A stretch of DNA of 64,000 nt. Source: Gammaproteobacteria bacterium (lineage in GTDB: Bacteria > Pseudomonadota > Gammaproteobacteria > JAKBBU01). The notes under the pieces were generated by a model, which did not search any database, had not been told where the DNA came from, and saw nothing but the letters and a program-made list of their open reading frames with translations. A program made the position numbers and the translations under genes. Positions within the stretch are counted from its first letter, which is position 1. Each line of letters begins with the position of its first letter. Location of the stretch: assembly GCA_021773195.1 (NCBI GenBank), contig JAJFKN010000010.1, positions 37,119 to 101,118 on the forward strand. The letters run 5' to 3'. Shown here piece after piece: positions 57,389 to 64,000 of the stretch.

Positions 57389-59395
57389 ATGTATAATAAT
57401 AGACATAATCAAGATGAAATTCGATCAAGGCTCGTCGCTTATCTTGATATAAAACACCAGCAAAGTTTAGAACGTGAAGATTACGATTCTGAACAGTGTC
57501 TCCATGTTAAAAGTCTAATGAAGAATTCAAAGGGCTTTTGCTTTGGCTTAGCCCTTTGTGTACTGGGCATGTATGAATCCAGGAAAATAGCTTGGTGGTA
57601 CGCAACGCTCGCGGCCTTATTTCTCTGGGATGGTGAATCTAATTCACTGAAGAATAACTTTGAGCATGATGATAATGAGCGGCCCATCACACTGGATTTT
57701 CTTTTTGAACGTTTAGTAAATTATTTATTTTATTATCAGTCTGCTCATCAGTATATTCGTAATAGTGAGTTACAACTTAATCAGTTTGAGTTCTTTTCTT
57801 ATGATGACCCAGAGGGTCACTACTATGATTTTAGTCATAAAGATGGTATTAAAAAAGTTGAACGGTTATTGAATGTTTCTGGATCCTTTTCGAAAGAAGC
57901 ATTTTCTGCCATTATATCTCATGTTTCTCATATCCCTTGTTTGATTCATACTTCAACCCATACGATAATTCTGGTTCCAACAGTTGCGGGTTACCACATA
58001 TACTGCGATTCAAATACACCTCAGATTGCACAGCACTTGGTGGAAAATTTCATATGCGAAACCCCTGGTATGGTTTATGACTTTTTGAAAGAGTACTGTG
58101 GATTTGATTGCAAATTGGATGGTTTCTTTGAGAGTGTATGTATCCAGTCAATCAATATTGATAGAGAAAATAGGTGTTTTGACCGATTAGCGAATGCCTT
58201 GGAACCCTATAGTGAAATTAGTTGGCAGAGATTAAATTTCACCGGATTACATAGCCTCTGCATCTATAACGAAAAAGAATTAGGAAGGTTAGTGGTGTCC
58301 AATGCATTGTTGACCAATGGCTATTTACAGAAAATTTTCGCACAAGCATTATGTAATAAAAATTCTAGGGGCCAATCCGGTTTGCACTATATGATTCAAT
58401 ATGTGCCTCTGATCTTGGAATCTTTTTTTGATTCCGAAATATTTAATCGAACTAAGTCTTTGCAAGATGGAGTAGTTAAGGCATTGTTGCTCATAAGTAA
58501 TGGCCTGAAACAAGGGTTTGAGTACATGTGTGTACATGCTCCCAATGCTTTAATGAGCTTATGTGACAGTGATGCTTTCTCTAAGCATCGAGGTTTGCAA
58601 GATGCCGTAGCACAATCGCTGATTCGTCTAGAAAGACAAGGATGGCCGGTGTTTCAGATCATGGTAAGATATGCTCCTCTGGCCTTACAGTCATTGTTGG
58701 AGTCATCGGCATTTCATGTTCATAGTGGACTTCGAAATGCTCTATCTAGAGCGATAGCATGTAAAAATCCCAACGGATGGTGTGGTTTGCAGATATTAGC
58801 AAAGTATTTACCCCATGGATTAACTCATTTTCTCATGTCAGACTTATTCATATATAACGAAAGTTTACAGAATTCTGTCGCAGAAGCGTTGATAGAAACC
58901 AGTAAACTTGGGGTTAGTAGCCTTATGCAGATGGCTATCTATGCTCCCAATGCATTAGATGTGATAATAACGTCCTCTGTATTTAATACCAATAGAAGAT
59001 TACGTACTTTGTTATTTGACGCTCTGTTTGTAAGAGCACAAGAGAAAAATGGCATATGTATTATGGCGAAGCATGCACCTTTGGCTCTGGCTTCATTGCT
59101 TAAGTACATGAAAGAGAATAATTCAGTTATGGTGCTTAATGCTATTGCTGGAAAAATGCTTGAGAAAGATGGTCAGGGTGTAACGTTGTATACGCTAATG
59201 CAGGAATATGCCAAGGAGGCCCTAGAAATTTGGCAGTCTATGGGTATTAAGTTAAATAAAAGAAGCCATGTATGCAGTGACTTGACTAATATTTCTTCCA
59301 CTATATTTTCACGCAAACGCCCTTTACAAAGTCCTGGAGATATTGAACTTAGTGTTCAATATCGACCAAAGCGCTTATGTTCCGGCCATGAATAA
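57389..59395 (+). CDS. Putative papain-like cysteine protease with 45-residue tandem helical repeats; effector candidate
   Basis: 668 residues with no signal peptide. The N-terminal region has Cys51 in KGFCFGLAL, His191 in STHTIILV and Asp207 in YCDSN. This Cys/His/Asp order and spacing resembles C58 (YopT-like) and other host-directed papain-fold enzymes, but overall similarity to a named family is not evident. From residue 312 there are exact 45-residue units: 312-356, 357-401, 402-446, 447-491 and 492-536, then two degenerate units. The unit pattern is L-Q-(D/N)-x-V-x-x-A-L ... G ... M-x-x-Y-A-P-x-A-L ... S-x-x-F. Each unit would form about two or three helices and build a solenoid. The C-terminus is basic (KRPLQSPGD, YRPKRLC). 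AAGG precedes the ATG. Confidence 0.72.
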   Translation: MYNNRHNQDEIRSRLVAYLDIKHQQSLEREDYDSEQCLHVKSLMKNSKGFCFGLALCVLGMYESRKIAWWYATLAALFLWDGESNSLKNNFEHDDNERPITLDFLFERLVNYLFYYQSAHQYIRNSELQLNQFEFFSYDDPEGHYYDFSHKDGIKKVERLLNVSGSFSKEAFSAIISHVSHIPCLIHTSTHTIILVPTVAGYHIYCDSNTPQIAQHLVENFICETPGMVYDFLKEYCGFDCKLDGFFESVCIQSINIDRENRCFDRLANALEPYSEISWQRLNFTGLHSLCIYNEKELGRLVVSNALLTNGYLQKIFAQALCNKNSRGQSGLHYMIQYVPLILESFFDSEIFNRTKSLQDGVVKALLLISNGLKQGFEYMCVHAPNALMSLCDSDAFSKHRGLQDAVAQSLIRLERQGWPVFQIMVRYAPLALQSLLESSAFHVHSGLRNALSRAIACKNPNGWCGLQILAKYLPHGLTHFLMSDLFIYNESLQNSVAEALIETSKLGVSSLMQMAIYAPNALDVIITSSVFNTNRRLRTLLFDALFVRAQEKNGICIMAKHAPLALASLLKYMKENNSVMVLNAIAGKMLEKDGQGVTLYTLMQEYAKEALEIWQSMGIKLNKRSHVCSDLTNISSTIFSRKRPLQSPGDIELSVQYRPKRLCSGHE

Positions 59396-59437
59396 AAGTA
59401 CATGAAATGGACGCCTGGTTGCGACGCCCAATCTTAT

Positions 59438-59824
59438 TTAGTGAATAAAAAATCCGAACAAGACTAAGACCAAACTCACCACTAGCATCACAATGCCGAC
59501 GATTCTAGCGCTTTTAGGTTTGCAAATCATTTCTGCCCATTTCATGCCGATGCTGGGTTCAAAGACTCGAAGCATGCCTTTCAAGAAAACTATCCAACAT
59601 AAAATGGTAATAATAACACGCCAATTCATCACCCAGATATTATGGCTAAGTACGAGTAAAATGCCGATGACCAATGTGACAATGGCCGTAAAGAATAATA
59701 ATCCTGGTCGCTCTTTCAAATCTTGGACTGCAGCATCAAATCCTTTGGGTCGGATTAATAATACTAGACTTATTACCAGGAAATAAATCCCCATGGCCTT
59801 GGCTAAAAATATGGATGTATCCAC
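59438..59824 (-). CDS. Small integral membrane protein
   Basis: 128 residues with four hydrophobic helices (about 5-24, 42-60, 67-85, 105-126). Family not recognised with certainty; it resembles short DUF-type four-helix membrane proteins. It follows mmsA by 13 bases on the same strand, so it is probably co-transcribed. No catalytic motif is visible. Confidence 0.7.
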   Translation of the reverse strand: MDTSIFLAKAMGIYFLVISLVLLIRPKGFDAAVQDLKERPGLLFFTAIVTLVIGILLVLSHNIWVMNWRVIITILCWIVFLKGMLRVFEPSIGMKWAEMICKPKSARIVGIVMLVVSLVLVLFGFFIH

Positions 59825-59837
59825 TCGACTGACTCCT

Positions 59838-61331
59838 TTAAGTTAACGTAGGTATAGTGAACTGTTTGCCTTCACGGATGCCGCTGGGCCAACGTGCTGT
59901 GACGGTTTTTAATTTGGTGTAAAACATTACGCTTTCATGACCGTGCATATGAAGGTCGCCAAAGAGGGAGTTTTTCCATCCCCCAAAACTGTGGTAAGCC
60001 ACGGGTACAGGGATAGGAATATTAATCCCTACCATGCCCACTTGAACCTGTTGCACATATTCCCGTGCACTGTCGCCATCACGGGTAAAGAGGGCAGTGC
60101 CATTGCCATAGGGGTTTTCATTCACCCATTGCAAGGCTTGTTGGAAATCCTTGGCTCTTAGGATACATAATACTGGGCCAAAAATTTCCTGTTGGTAGAT
60201 GTGCATGTCCGTGGTAACTTGATCGAACAAACATCCACCCATAAAAAAACCTTGGCTTTGGCCGTGATTATTGCGACCATCTACAACTAATTTAGCGCCT
60301 TCTTCCAGGCCTTTCTCCACATGGTTTAAGACATTTTTTAAATGTTGCTGCGTGACGAGCGGGCCCATTTCGATATCTTGTTGTGTACCAGGTCCAATTT
60401 TGAGATTTTCAATATGCGGTTGCATGGTTTCAATCAGTTGGTCGGCCGTGTCATTACCTACGGTAACAACGGCAGAAATGGCCATGCAACGTTCGCCACA
60501 AGAACCATAGGCGGCTCCGATGATAGCATCGGCAGTTTGTTGCAGGTCAGCGTCGGGCATTACCAGGGCATGATTTTTTGCGCCGCCCAAGGCTTGGACC
60601 CGTTTATGGTGTTTCGTGGCTTGCTGATAAATGTATTGAGCAGTGGGCGTGGAACCCACGAAACTGACTGCTTCAACGTCATGATGCTGCAAGATAGCAT
60701 CTACGGCTTCTTTGCCACCATTAACGATATTTAATACGCCATCGGGTAAACCAGCTTGTTGAAACAGTTCGGCTAAACGCATACACACAGAGGGGTCTTT
60801 TTCGGAGGGCTTGAGTATAAAAGTATTGCCGCAGGCAATGGCCATGGGATACATCCACAGAGGCACCATAGCGGGGAAATTGAAGGGGGTTATGCCAGCG
60901 CAGACCCCTAGAGGTTGGCGTAGGCTATAACTATCGATGCCTTGGCCCACTTGTGGCGTATAGCTGCCCCGTAGGTGAGAAGGGATGCCTGTGGCGAATT
61001 CAACGACTTCTAAGCCCCTTTGGATGGAGCCCATGGCATCAGGCAGGGTTTTACCGTGTTCAGCGGTCACAAGGGCTGCCAGTTCATCCATATGGTCTTC
61101 AATTAACACTTTGAATCTAAACAGGATTCTAGCTCGATGAATGGGTGTGGTTTGAGACCAGTTGGTAAAGGCAGCTTGGGCGGCTTTGACGGCCAAATCC
61201 ACATCCGCTGCATGGGCTAGGGCTACTTGGCCCGTTTGCTCACCCAAAGCAGGGTTGAAAATAGGTCCAAATTGACCGCTTTTTCCTGGTATAATAGCGC
61301 CATTGATGAAATGGCCTATGGCTTTGGTCAC
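59838..61331 (-). CDS. mmsA: Methylmalonate-semialdehyde dehydrogenase (CoA-acylating)
   Basis: 497 residues of the aldehyde dehydrogenase superfamily. GITPFNFPAMVPLWMYP and GSCGERCMAISA (catalytic Cys) are specific to the MmsA branch, which converts methylmalonate semialdehyde to propionyl-CoA in valine and thymine breakdown. FVGSTPTAQYIY is the NAD site. It is divergent from dusA. mmsB-like dehydrogenase is encoded 4.5 kb away at 54452, not adjacent as in Pseudomonas. Confidence 0.95.
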   Translation of the reverse strand: MTKAIGHFINGAIIPGKSGQFGPIFNPALGEQTGQVALAHAADVDLAVKAAQAAFTNWSQTTPIHRARILFRFKVLIEDHMDELAALVTAEHGKTLPDAMGSIQRGLEVVEFATGIPSHLRGSYTPQVGQGIDSYSLRQPLGVCAGITPFNFPAMVPLWMYPMAIACGNTFILKPSEKDPSVCMRLAELFQQAGLPDGVLNIVNGGKEAVDAILQHHDVEAVSFVGSTPTAQYIYQQATKHHKRVQALGGAKNHALVMPDADLQQTADAIIGAAYGSCGERCMAISAVVTVGNDTADQLIETMQPHIENLKIGPGTQQDIEMGPLVTQQHLKNVLNHVEKGLEEGAKLVVDGRNNHGQSQGFFMGGCLFDQVTTDMHIYQQEIFGPVLCILRAKDFQQALQWVNENPYGNGTALFTRDGDSAREYVQQVQVGMVGINIPIPVPVAYHSFGGWKNSLFGDLHMHGHESVMFYTKLKTVTARWPSGIREGKQFTIPTLT

Positions 61332-61420
61332 CCCAATGCTCCTTAAATTTGGCAGTTCATCATGTTATTAGAGTATGCATAAGTGATTCAATCAGCCATT
61401 TGCCATTTTTGAGAAGTTAC

Positions 61421-62374
61421 ATGAAAACACTCATAAGCGTAGCCCCCATGATGGATTGGACCGACAGACATTGTCGATTCTTTCTGCGGCTCATTGCGCC
61501 TCATGTTTTGTTGTATACGGAAATGGTTACCACGGGCGCTATCCTCATGGGCGATAAACATCGCTATTTAGCCTTTAATCTCGAAGAACATCCTTTGGCG
61601 CTGCAGCTGGGTGGAAGTGACCCTAAGGCTTTAGCAGAATGCGCAAAAATTGCTGAAGACTATGGCTATGATGAAGTGAATTTAAATATCGGTTGCCCCA
61701 GTGATCGGGTACAAAATGGCCGATTTGGTGCTTGTTTGATGGCGGAACCTGAGCTAGTAGCGGAATCTGTTGCTGCTATGCAAGAAGCTGTGAATATTCC
61801 CATTACGATAAAAACGCGTATTGGTATCGATGATTTGGACTCTTACGTCTTCTTAGAAAATTTTGTGAAGCTTGTTTCACAAGCCGGTTGCGAAACCTTT
61901 ATCATCCATGCACGTAAAGCCTGGTTAAAAGGGTTGAGTCCAAAACAAAATCGAGAAGTGCCTGAATTAAATTACCCTCGGGTTTATGCAGTCAAGCAAG
62001 CCTTTCCCGGTTTGAATATTCATATCAACGGCGGTGTGAATTCTATCGTGGGTATCGAAGAACATTTACAACAGATTGATGGTGTGATGATCGGGCGTGA
62101 AGCCTACCAGAATCCTTACTTTTTAGCGGACGTGGAAAAAACGTTTTTTGATTATATCAGTCCATCGCGTTCAGAAGTATTAGAAGCCCTTTTACCCTAT
62201 GTGCAAAAGCAATTACTGTCAGGCATGAAACTATCAAATATTACACGCCATGTCCTGGGTTTATTTCAAGGATTGCCAGGCGCGCGAGCTTACCGTCGTC
62301 ATTTAAGTACCCATGGACCCAAGGCCGAGGCCGACACTTCTGTTATTGAAGAAGCCATAGCCTTTGTGGCTTAA
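61421..62374 (+). CDS. dusA: tRNA-dihydrouridine(20/20a) synthase
   Basis: 317 residues from the ATG at 61421, where the family N-terminus SVAPMMDWTDRHCR begins; GAGAAG lies just upstream. The FMN TIM barrel shows NIGCPSDRVQNGRFGACLM with the catalytic Cys, FIIHARKAWLKGLSPKQNR and GVMIGREAYQNPY. It reduces U20/U20a in tRNA. A TTCCAAC/GTTGGAA hairpin (62418-62434) follows without a T-run. The rest of the 290-base gap before the next gene holds only the promoter at 62586. Confidence 0.95.
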   Translation: MKTLISVAPMMDWTDRHCRFFLRLIAPHVLLYTEMVTTGAILMGDKHRYLAFNLEEHPLALQLGGSDPKALAECAKIAEDYGYDEVNLNIGCPSDRVQNGRFGACLMAEPELVAESVAAMQEAVNIPITIKTRIGIDDLDSYVFLENFVKLVSQAGCETFIIHARKAWLKGLSPKQNREVPELNYPRVYAVKQAFPGLNIHINGGVNSIVGIEEHLQQIDGVMIGREAYQNPYFLADVEKTFFDYISPSRSEVLEALLPYVQKQLLSGMKLSNITRHVLGLFQGLPGARAYRRHLSTHGPKAEADTSVIEEAIAFVA

Positions 62375-62585
62375 CGCTTCCCTTCGTTACCCTCTCCCGG
62401 GGGGTAAGATTAGGATGTTCCAACATTGTTGGAAGACTTGGACTGGGCCTGACTTTCGCTAGGGTGACAGTGCTTTCTGCTAGTTAGTTTCATCATGACT
62501 GATGTCATAATACCCGATTACTATGGTATTCCATCAATCCTCTGTGAGAAATCGCTGAAAGTGGTTCTTTGGGCTAGCCTGATGG

Positions 62586-62613
62586 TTGGTTGGAGATCTT
62601 ATTGTGCTAAGAT
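62586..62613 (+). promoter_or_regulatory. Candidate promoter for the UspA-like gene
   Basis: TTGGTT (62586-62591), a 16-base spacer, TAAGAT (62608-62613) preceded by TGC (extended -10). The ATG at 62665 is about 52 bases downstream. Confidence 0.4.
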
Positions 62614-62664
62614 GCATACGCTTCTCACAAGAGATTCATGGATGAACGTTTTAGGAGAATGGTA

Positions 62665-63087
62665 ATGGAAGACCGCTTGCATGTCCTATTGGTGGCTGAA
62701 ACTAATGGCCCCACAGATCAAACGATTTTGGATGAAACCGTCGATATCTTTGCTGATGATCGAACACGCTTTAGCTTATTATATGTAATCCCTCGAGTGC
62801 CAAGTCATTATTATCAATTGCCTTCTATGGTGATGTTCCAAACCAAATTATTTCGCGAAGCTCAAGAGACTTTAGAAGAGTTAGGCGATTTTTTCCGTAT
62901 CCCTATGGAAAACCGCTACATTGAAGTGGGTAAATTAAAACGTGTGATGAATCGTGTTTCGCACCAATTCGCCGTGGATGTGACTCATATCCTGGGTAAT
63001 CGCATGCCTGTAGAGGAAAAAGCACCTAAGAAAGCACCTGCTGCCATTGAAAGAGGCGTTATTAATCGCATAGCTTTTTCTTTTTAA
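62665..63087 (+). CDS. UspA-like universal stress protein
   Basis: 140 residues from ATG 62665, six bases after AGGAGA; a longer start at 62638 is possible. The alternating beta/alpha start LHVLLVAETNGPTDQ, SLLYVIPRVPSHYY and the later hydrophobic strand FAVDVTHILGN fit the UspA Rossmann-like fold. The ATP-binding G-x2-G-x9-G-(S/T) motif is absent, as in UspA proper. Assignment is by general layout, so moderate. Confidence 0.6.
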   Translation: MEDRLHVLLVAETNGPTDQTILDETVDIFADDRTRFSLLYVIPRVPSHYYQLPSMVMFQTKLFREAQETLEELGDFFRIPMENRYIEVGKLKRVMNRVSHQFAVDVTHILGNRMPVEEKAPKKAPAAIERGVINRIAFSF

Positions 63088-63268
63088 AAGTCTTTGCCAA
63101 AATGCAAGTGACAGTGTTCTTCATTCACTTCACTGACCTTTTCAGCAATAAGTGCCTTTATGTAGCTATATAGATGTCGCCAGGGACAGAGTCGAGTTGT
63201 TGTCTGCGCTGGTATTCTCCTGTATTGCGGCGATGTTGTTGGGCGGAATCATTGAATTTATAGGACAT
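63084..63268 (-). pseudogene. Possible frameshifted small gene
   Basis: On the minus strand an ATG at 63266-63268, six bases after AGGG, opens a frame with YKFNDSAQQHRRNTGEYQRR that ends at a stop near 63155. A different frame continues as YSYIKALIAEKVSEV and ends KDF at 63084-63086, overlapping the UspA-like stop tail to tail. Joining the frames near 63165 would give about 60 residues. Both pieces look protein-like but are short, and I know no family, so this could be chance. Confidence 0.25.
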
Positions 63269-63333
63269 TTCATACCCTAAAGTTTACTATTCTGAGCAAT
63301 ATTCTAACTGTTTGTATTTATGAAACCAAGTAC

Positions 63334-63357
63334 AAAAAAGGCGCCATAAGGCGCCTT
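63334..63357 (-). terminator. Rho-independent terminator for nrdB (minus strand)
   Basis: AAGGCGCC, loop TTAT, GGCGCCTT then TTTTT on the minus strand. It is a classic GC-rich eight-bp stem with T-run. It lies beyond the minisatellite, so the repeat array would be transcribed in the nrdB 3' untranslated region. Confidence 0.8.
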
Positions 63358-63373
63358 GGACCCCGGAATTGCT

Positions 63374-63615
63374 GCGCAATCCGGGGTGACGTTGAGGAAG
63401 GCGCAATCCGGGGTGACGTTGAGGAAGGCGCAATCCGGGGTGACGTTGAGGAAGGCGCAATCCGGAGTGACTTGAGGAAGGCGCAATCCGGAGTGACGTT
63501 GAGGAAGGCGCAATCCGGTGTGACGTTGAGGAAAGCGCAATCCGGGGTGACGTTGAGGAAAGCGCAATCCGGGGTGACGTTGAGGAAAGCGCAATCCGGG
63601 GTGACGTTGAGGAAA
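63374..63615. repeat. 27-bp tandem repeat (minisatellite), nine copies
   Basis: Nine head-to-tail copies of a unit beginning GCGCAATCCGGGGTGAC and ending GTTGAGGAAG. Copy 4 lacks one base (26 bp). Copies 4-5 carry CCGGAG, copy 6 CCGGTG, and copies 6-9 end in AAA instead of AAG. A tenth, degenerate start follows. The sequence just before (63361-63386, CCCCGG-a-ATTG ... CAAT-CCGGGG) forms a hairpin with copy 1, suggesting the array grew from half of a palindromic intergenic element. The one-base deletion argues against coding. The stretch 63269-63333 has no feature. Confidence 0.92.
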
Positions 63616-63638
63616 ATACAATCCGCGATTCGCGAGAC

Positions 63639-64000
63639 TTATTTTTCGTCATCCCAATTTAAGGTCCCACCTGCTTGGTATTCAATGACGCGAGTTTCGA
63701 AGAAGTTTTTCTCTTTCTTCAAATCCATCATTTCGCTCATCCAAGGGAAGGGGTTTTCAGCACCAGGGTATTGCTCAGGCAAACCGATTTGCGCTAAACG
63801 GCGATTGGCAATGAATTCCAAGTAGCCTTTAAACATCTGCGCATTCATACCCAAGATGCCCCGTGGCATGGTGTCGATGGCGTATTGGTATTCCATTTCA
63901 ACACCGTCTTTGATCAAATCAATCATTTCCTGTTGGAATTTGTCTGTCCAAAGATGGGGGTTCTCAATTTTGATTTGGTTAATCACATCAATACCAAAAT
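63639..64000 (-). CDS. nrdB: Ribonucleoside-diphosphate reductase beta subunit, C-terminal part (cut by window edge)
   Basis: Partial: the last 120 codons. The frame stays open to the right edge ([10 protein letters not shown]), so the apparent internal GTG is not the start. [52 protein letters not shown] and the C-terminal peptide EYQAGG match class I NrdB, whose tail binds the alpha subunit. The diiron and Tyr-radical residues lie mostly beyond the window. It is followed by the 27-bp repeat array and a good terminator. Confidence 0.92.
   Translation of the reverse strand, partial: FGIDVINQIKIENPHLWTDKFQQEMIDLIKDGVEMEYQYAIDTMPRGILGMNAQMFKGYLEFIANRRLAQIGLPEQYPGAENPFPWMSEMMDLKKEKNFFETRVIEYQAGGTLNWDDEK

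Noticed and set aside
63374..63615. CRISPR-like array
   Set aside because: The units are directly head to tail with no spacers between them, and no cas gene is in the window.
63287..63652. Open frames across the 27-bp repeats that translate to SSTSPRIAL or KAQSGVTLR repeats
   Set aside because: They arise from the tandem repeat, copy 4 has a one-base deletion that breaks any shared frame, and there is no start signal. The GC-rich terminator lies beyond, so this is a 3' untranslated region.

Overview
The window is a chromosomal segment of a gammaproteobacterium, most likely from the Legionellales (Coxiella/Legionella side). The gamma-type signs are conserved gene strings: guaB-guaA-tadA, miaB-ybeZ-ybeY-corC, rpsF-rpsR-DUF2232-rplI-dnaB-alr, and ffh ... 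rpsP-rimM-trmD-rplS, with ypjD and a CNNM/CorC gene next to ffh. Signs of a host-associated Legionellales relative are a small protein of the IcmC/IcmD/DotV family (12458), a pyrophosphate-dependent phosphofructokinase, and two large effector-like proteins (46679 and 57389). One of these pairs a papain-like Cys/His/Asp arrangement with 45-residue tandem helical repeats. The genus cannot be fixed from sequence alone.

Layout. 1-6403 is an accessory region with two divergent versions of one metabolic module. The minus-strand set is alpha-oxoamine synthase, CitE-like lyase and MaoC-like hydratase (the last cut by the window edge). The plus-strand set is MaoC-like hydratase, alpha-oxoamine synthase, CitE-like lyase and an ATP-grasp ligase. 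6560-12281 holds purine/tRNA genes (guaB, guaA, tadA), a potassium-channel-like protein and PPi-phosphofructokinase. 12458-24492 carries the Dot/Icm-like small protein and then a compact biosynthetic cluster: alpha/beta hydrolase, MFS exporter, a 2879-residue hybrid NRPS-PKS, and an SDR reductase. 24556-33969 is housekeeping (VUT/YhhQ transporter, miaB-phoH-ybeY-corC, ribosomal proteins, dnaB, alr). 34020-39318 has two poorly known proteins, a hybrid histidine kinase, a Bax-like glucosaminidase and an alkyltransferase. 39407-46466 is the rplS-trmD-rimM-rpsP/ffh/ypjD/CNNM block, with two small secreted proteins inserted between ffh and rpsP. 46679-59395 alternates effector-like genes with housekeeping (Mth938-like, alaC-like aminotransferase, recJ, a cNMP-binding protein, a class II amidotransferase, a 3-hydroxyisobutyrate-dehydrogenase-like gene, trpS, murI). 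59438-64000 holds a membrane protein, mmsA, dusA, a UspA-like protein, a 27-bp minisatellite and the 3' part of nrdB.

The most interesting system is the megasynthase at 15071-23710. I read its order as FkbH-T-C-A(with an FkbM-type methyltransferase inserted between A8 and A9)-T-KS-T-TE, with no acyltransferase. Read colinearly, it would load a glycerate-derived (FkbH) starter, condense it with one methylated amino acid, extend once with malonyl supplied in trans, and release by thioesterase. The adjacent SDR could reduce the resulting gamma-amino-beta-keto group to a statine-like unit, and the MFS protein could export the product. The duplicated MaoC/CitE/oxoamine-synthase module is the second candidate for an undescribed pathway. 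Its MaoC and CitE members resemble itaconyl-/mesaconyl-CoA hydratase and citramalyl-/malyl-CoA lyase pairs.

I saw no tRNA, rRNA, CRISPR array, transposase or integrase.
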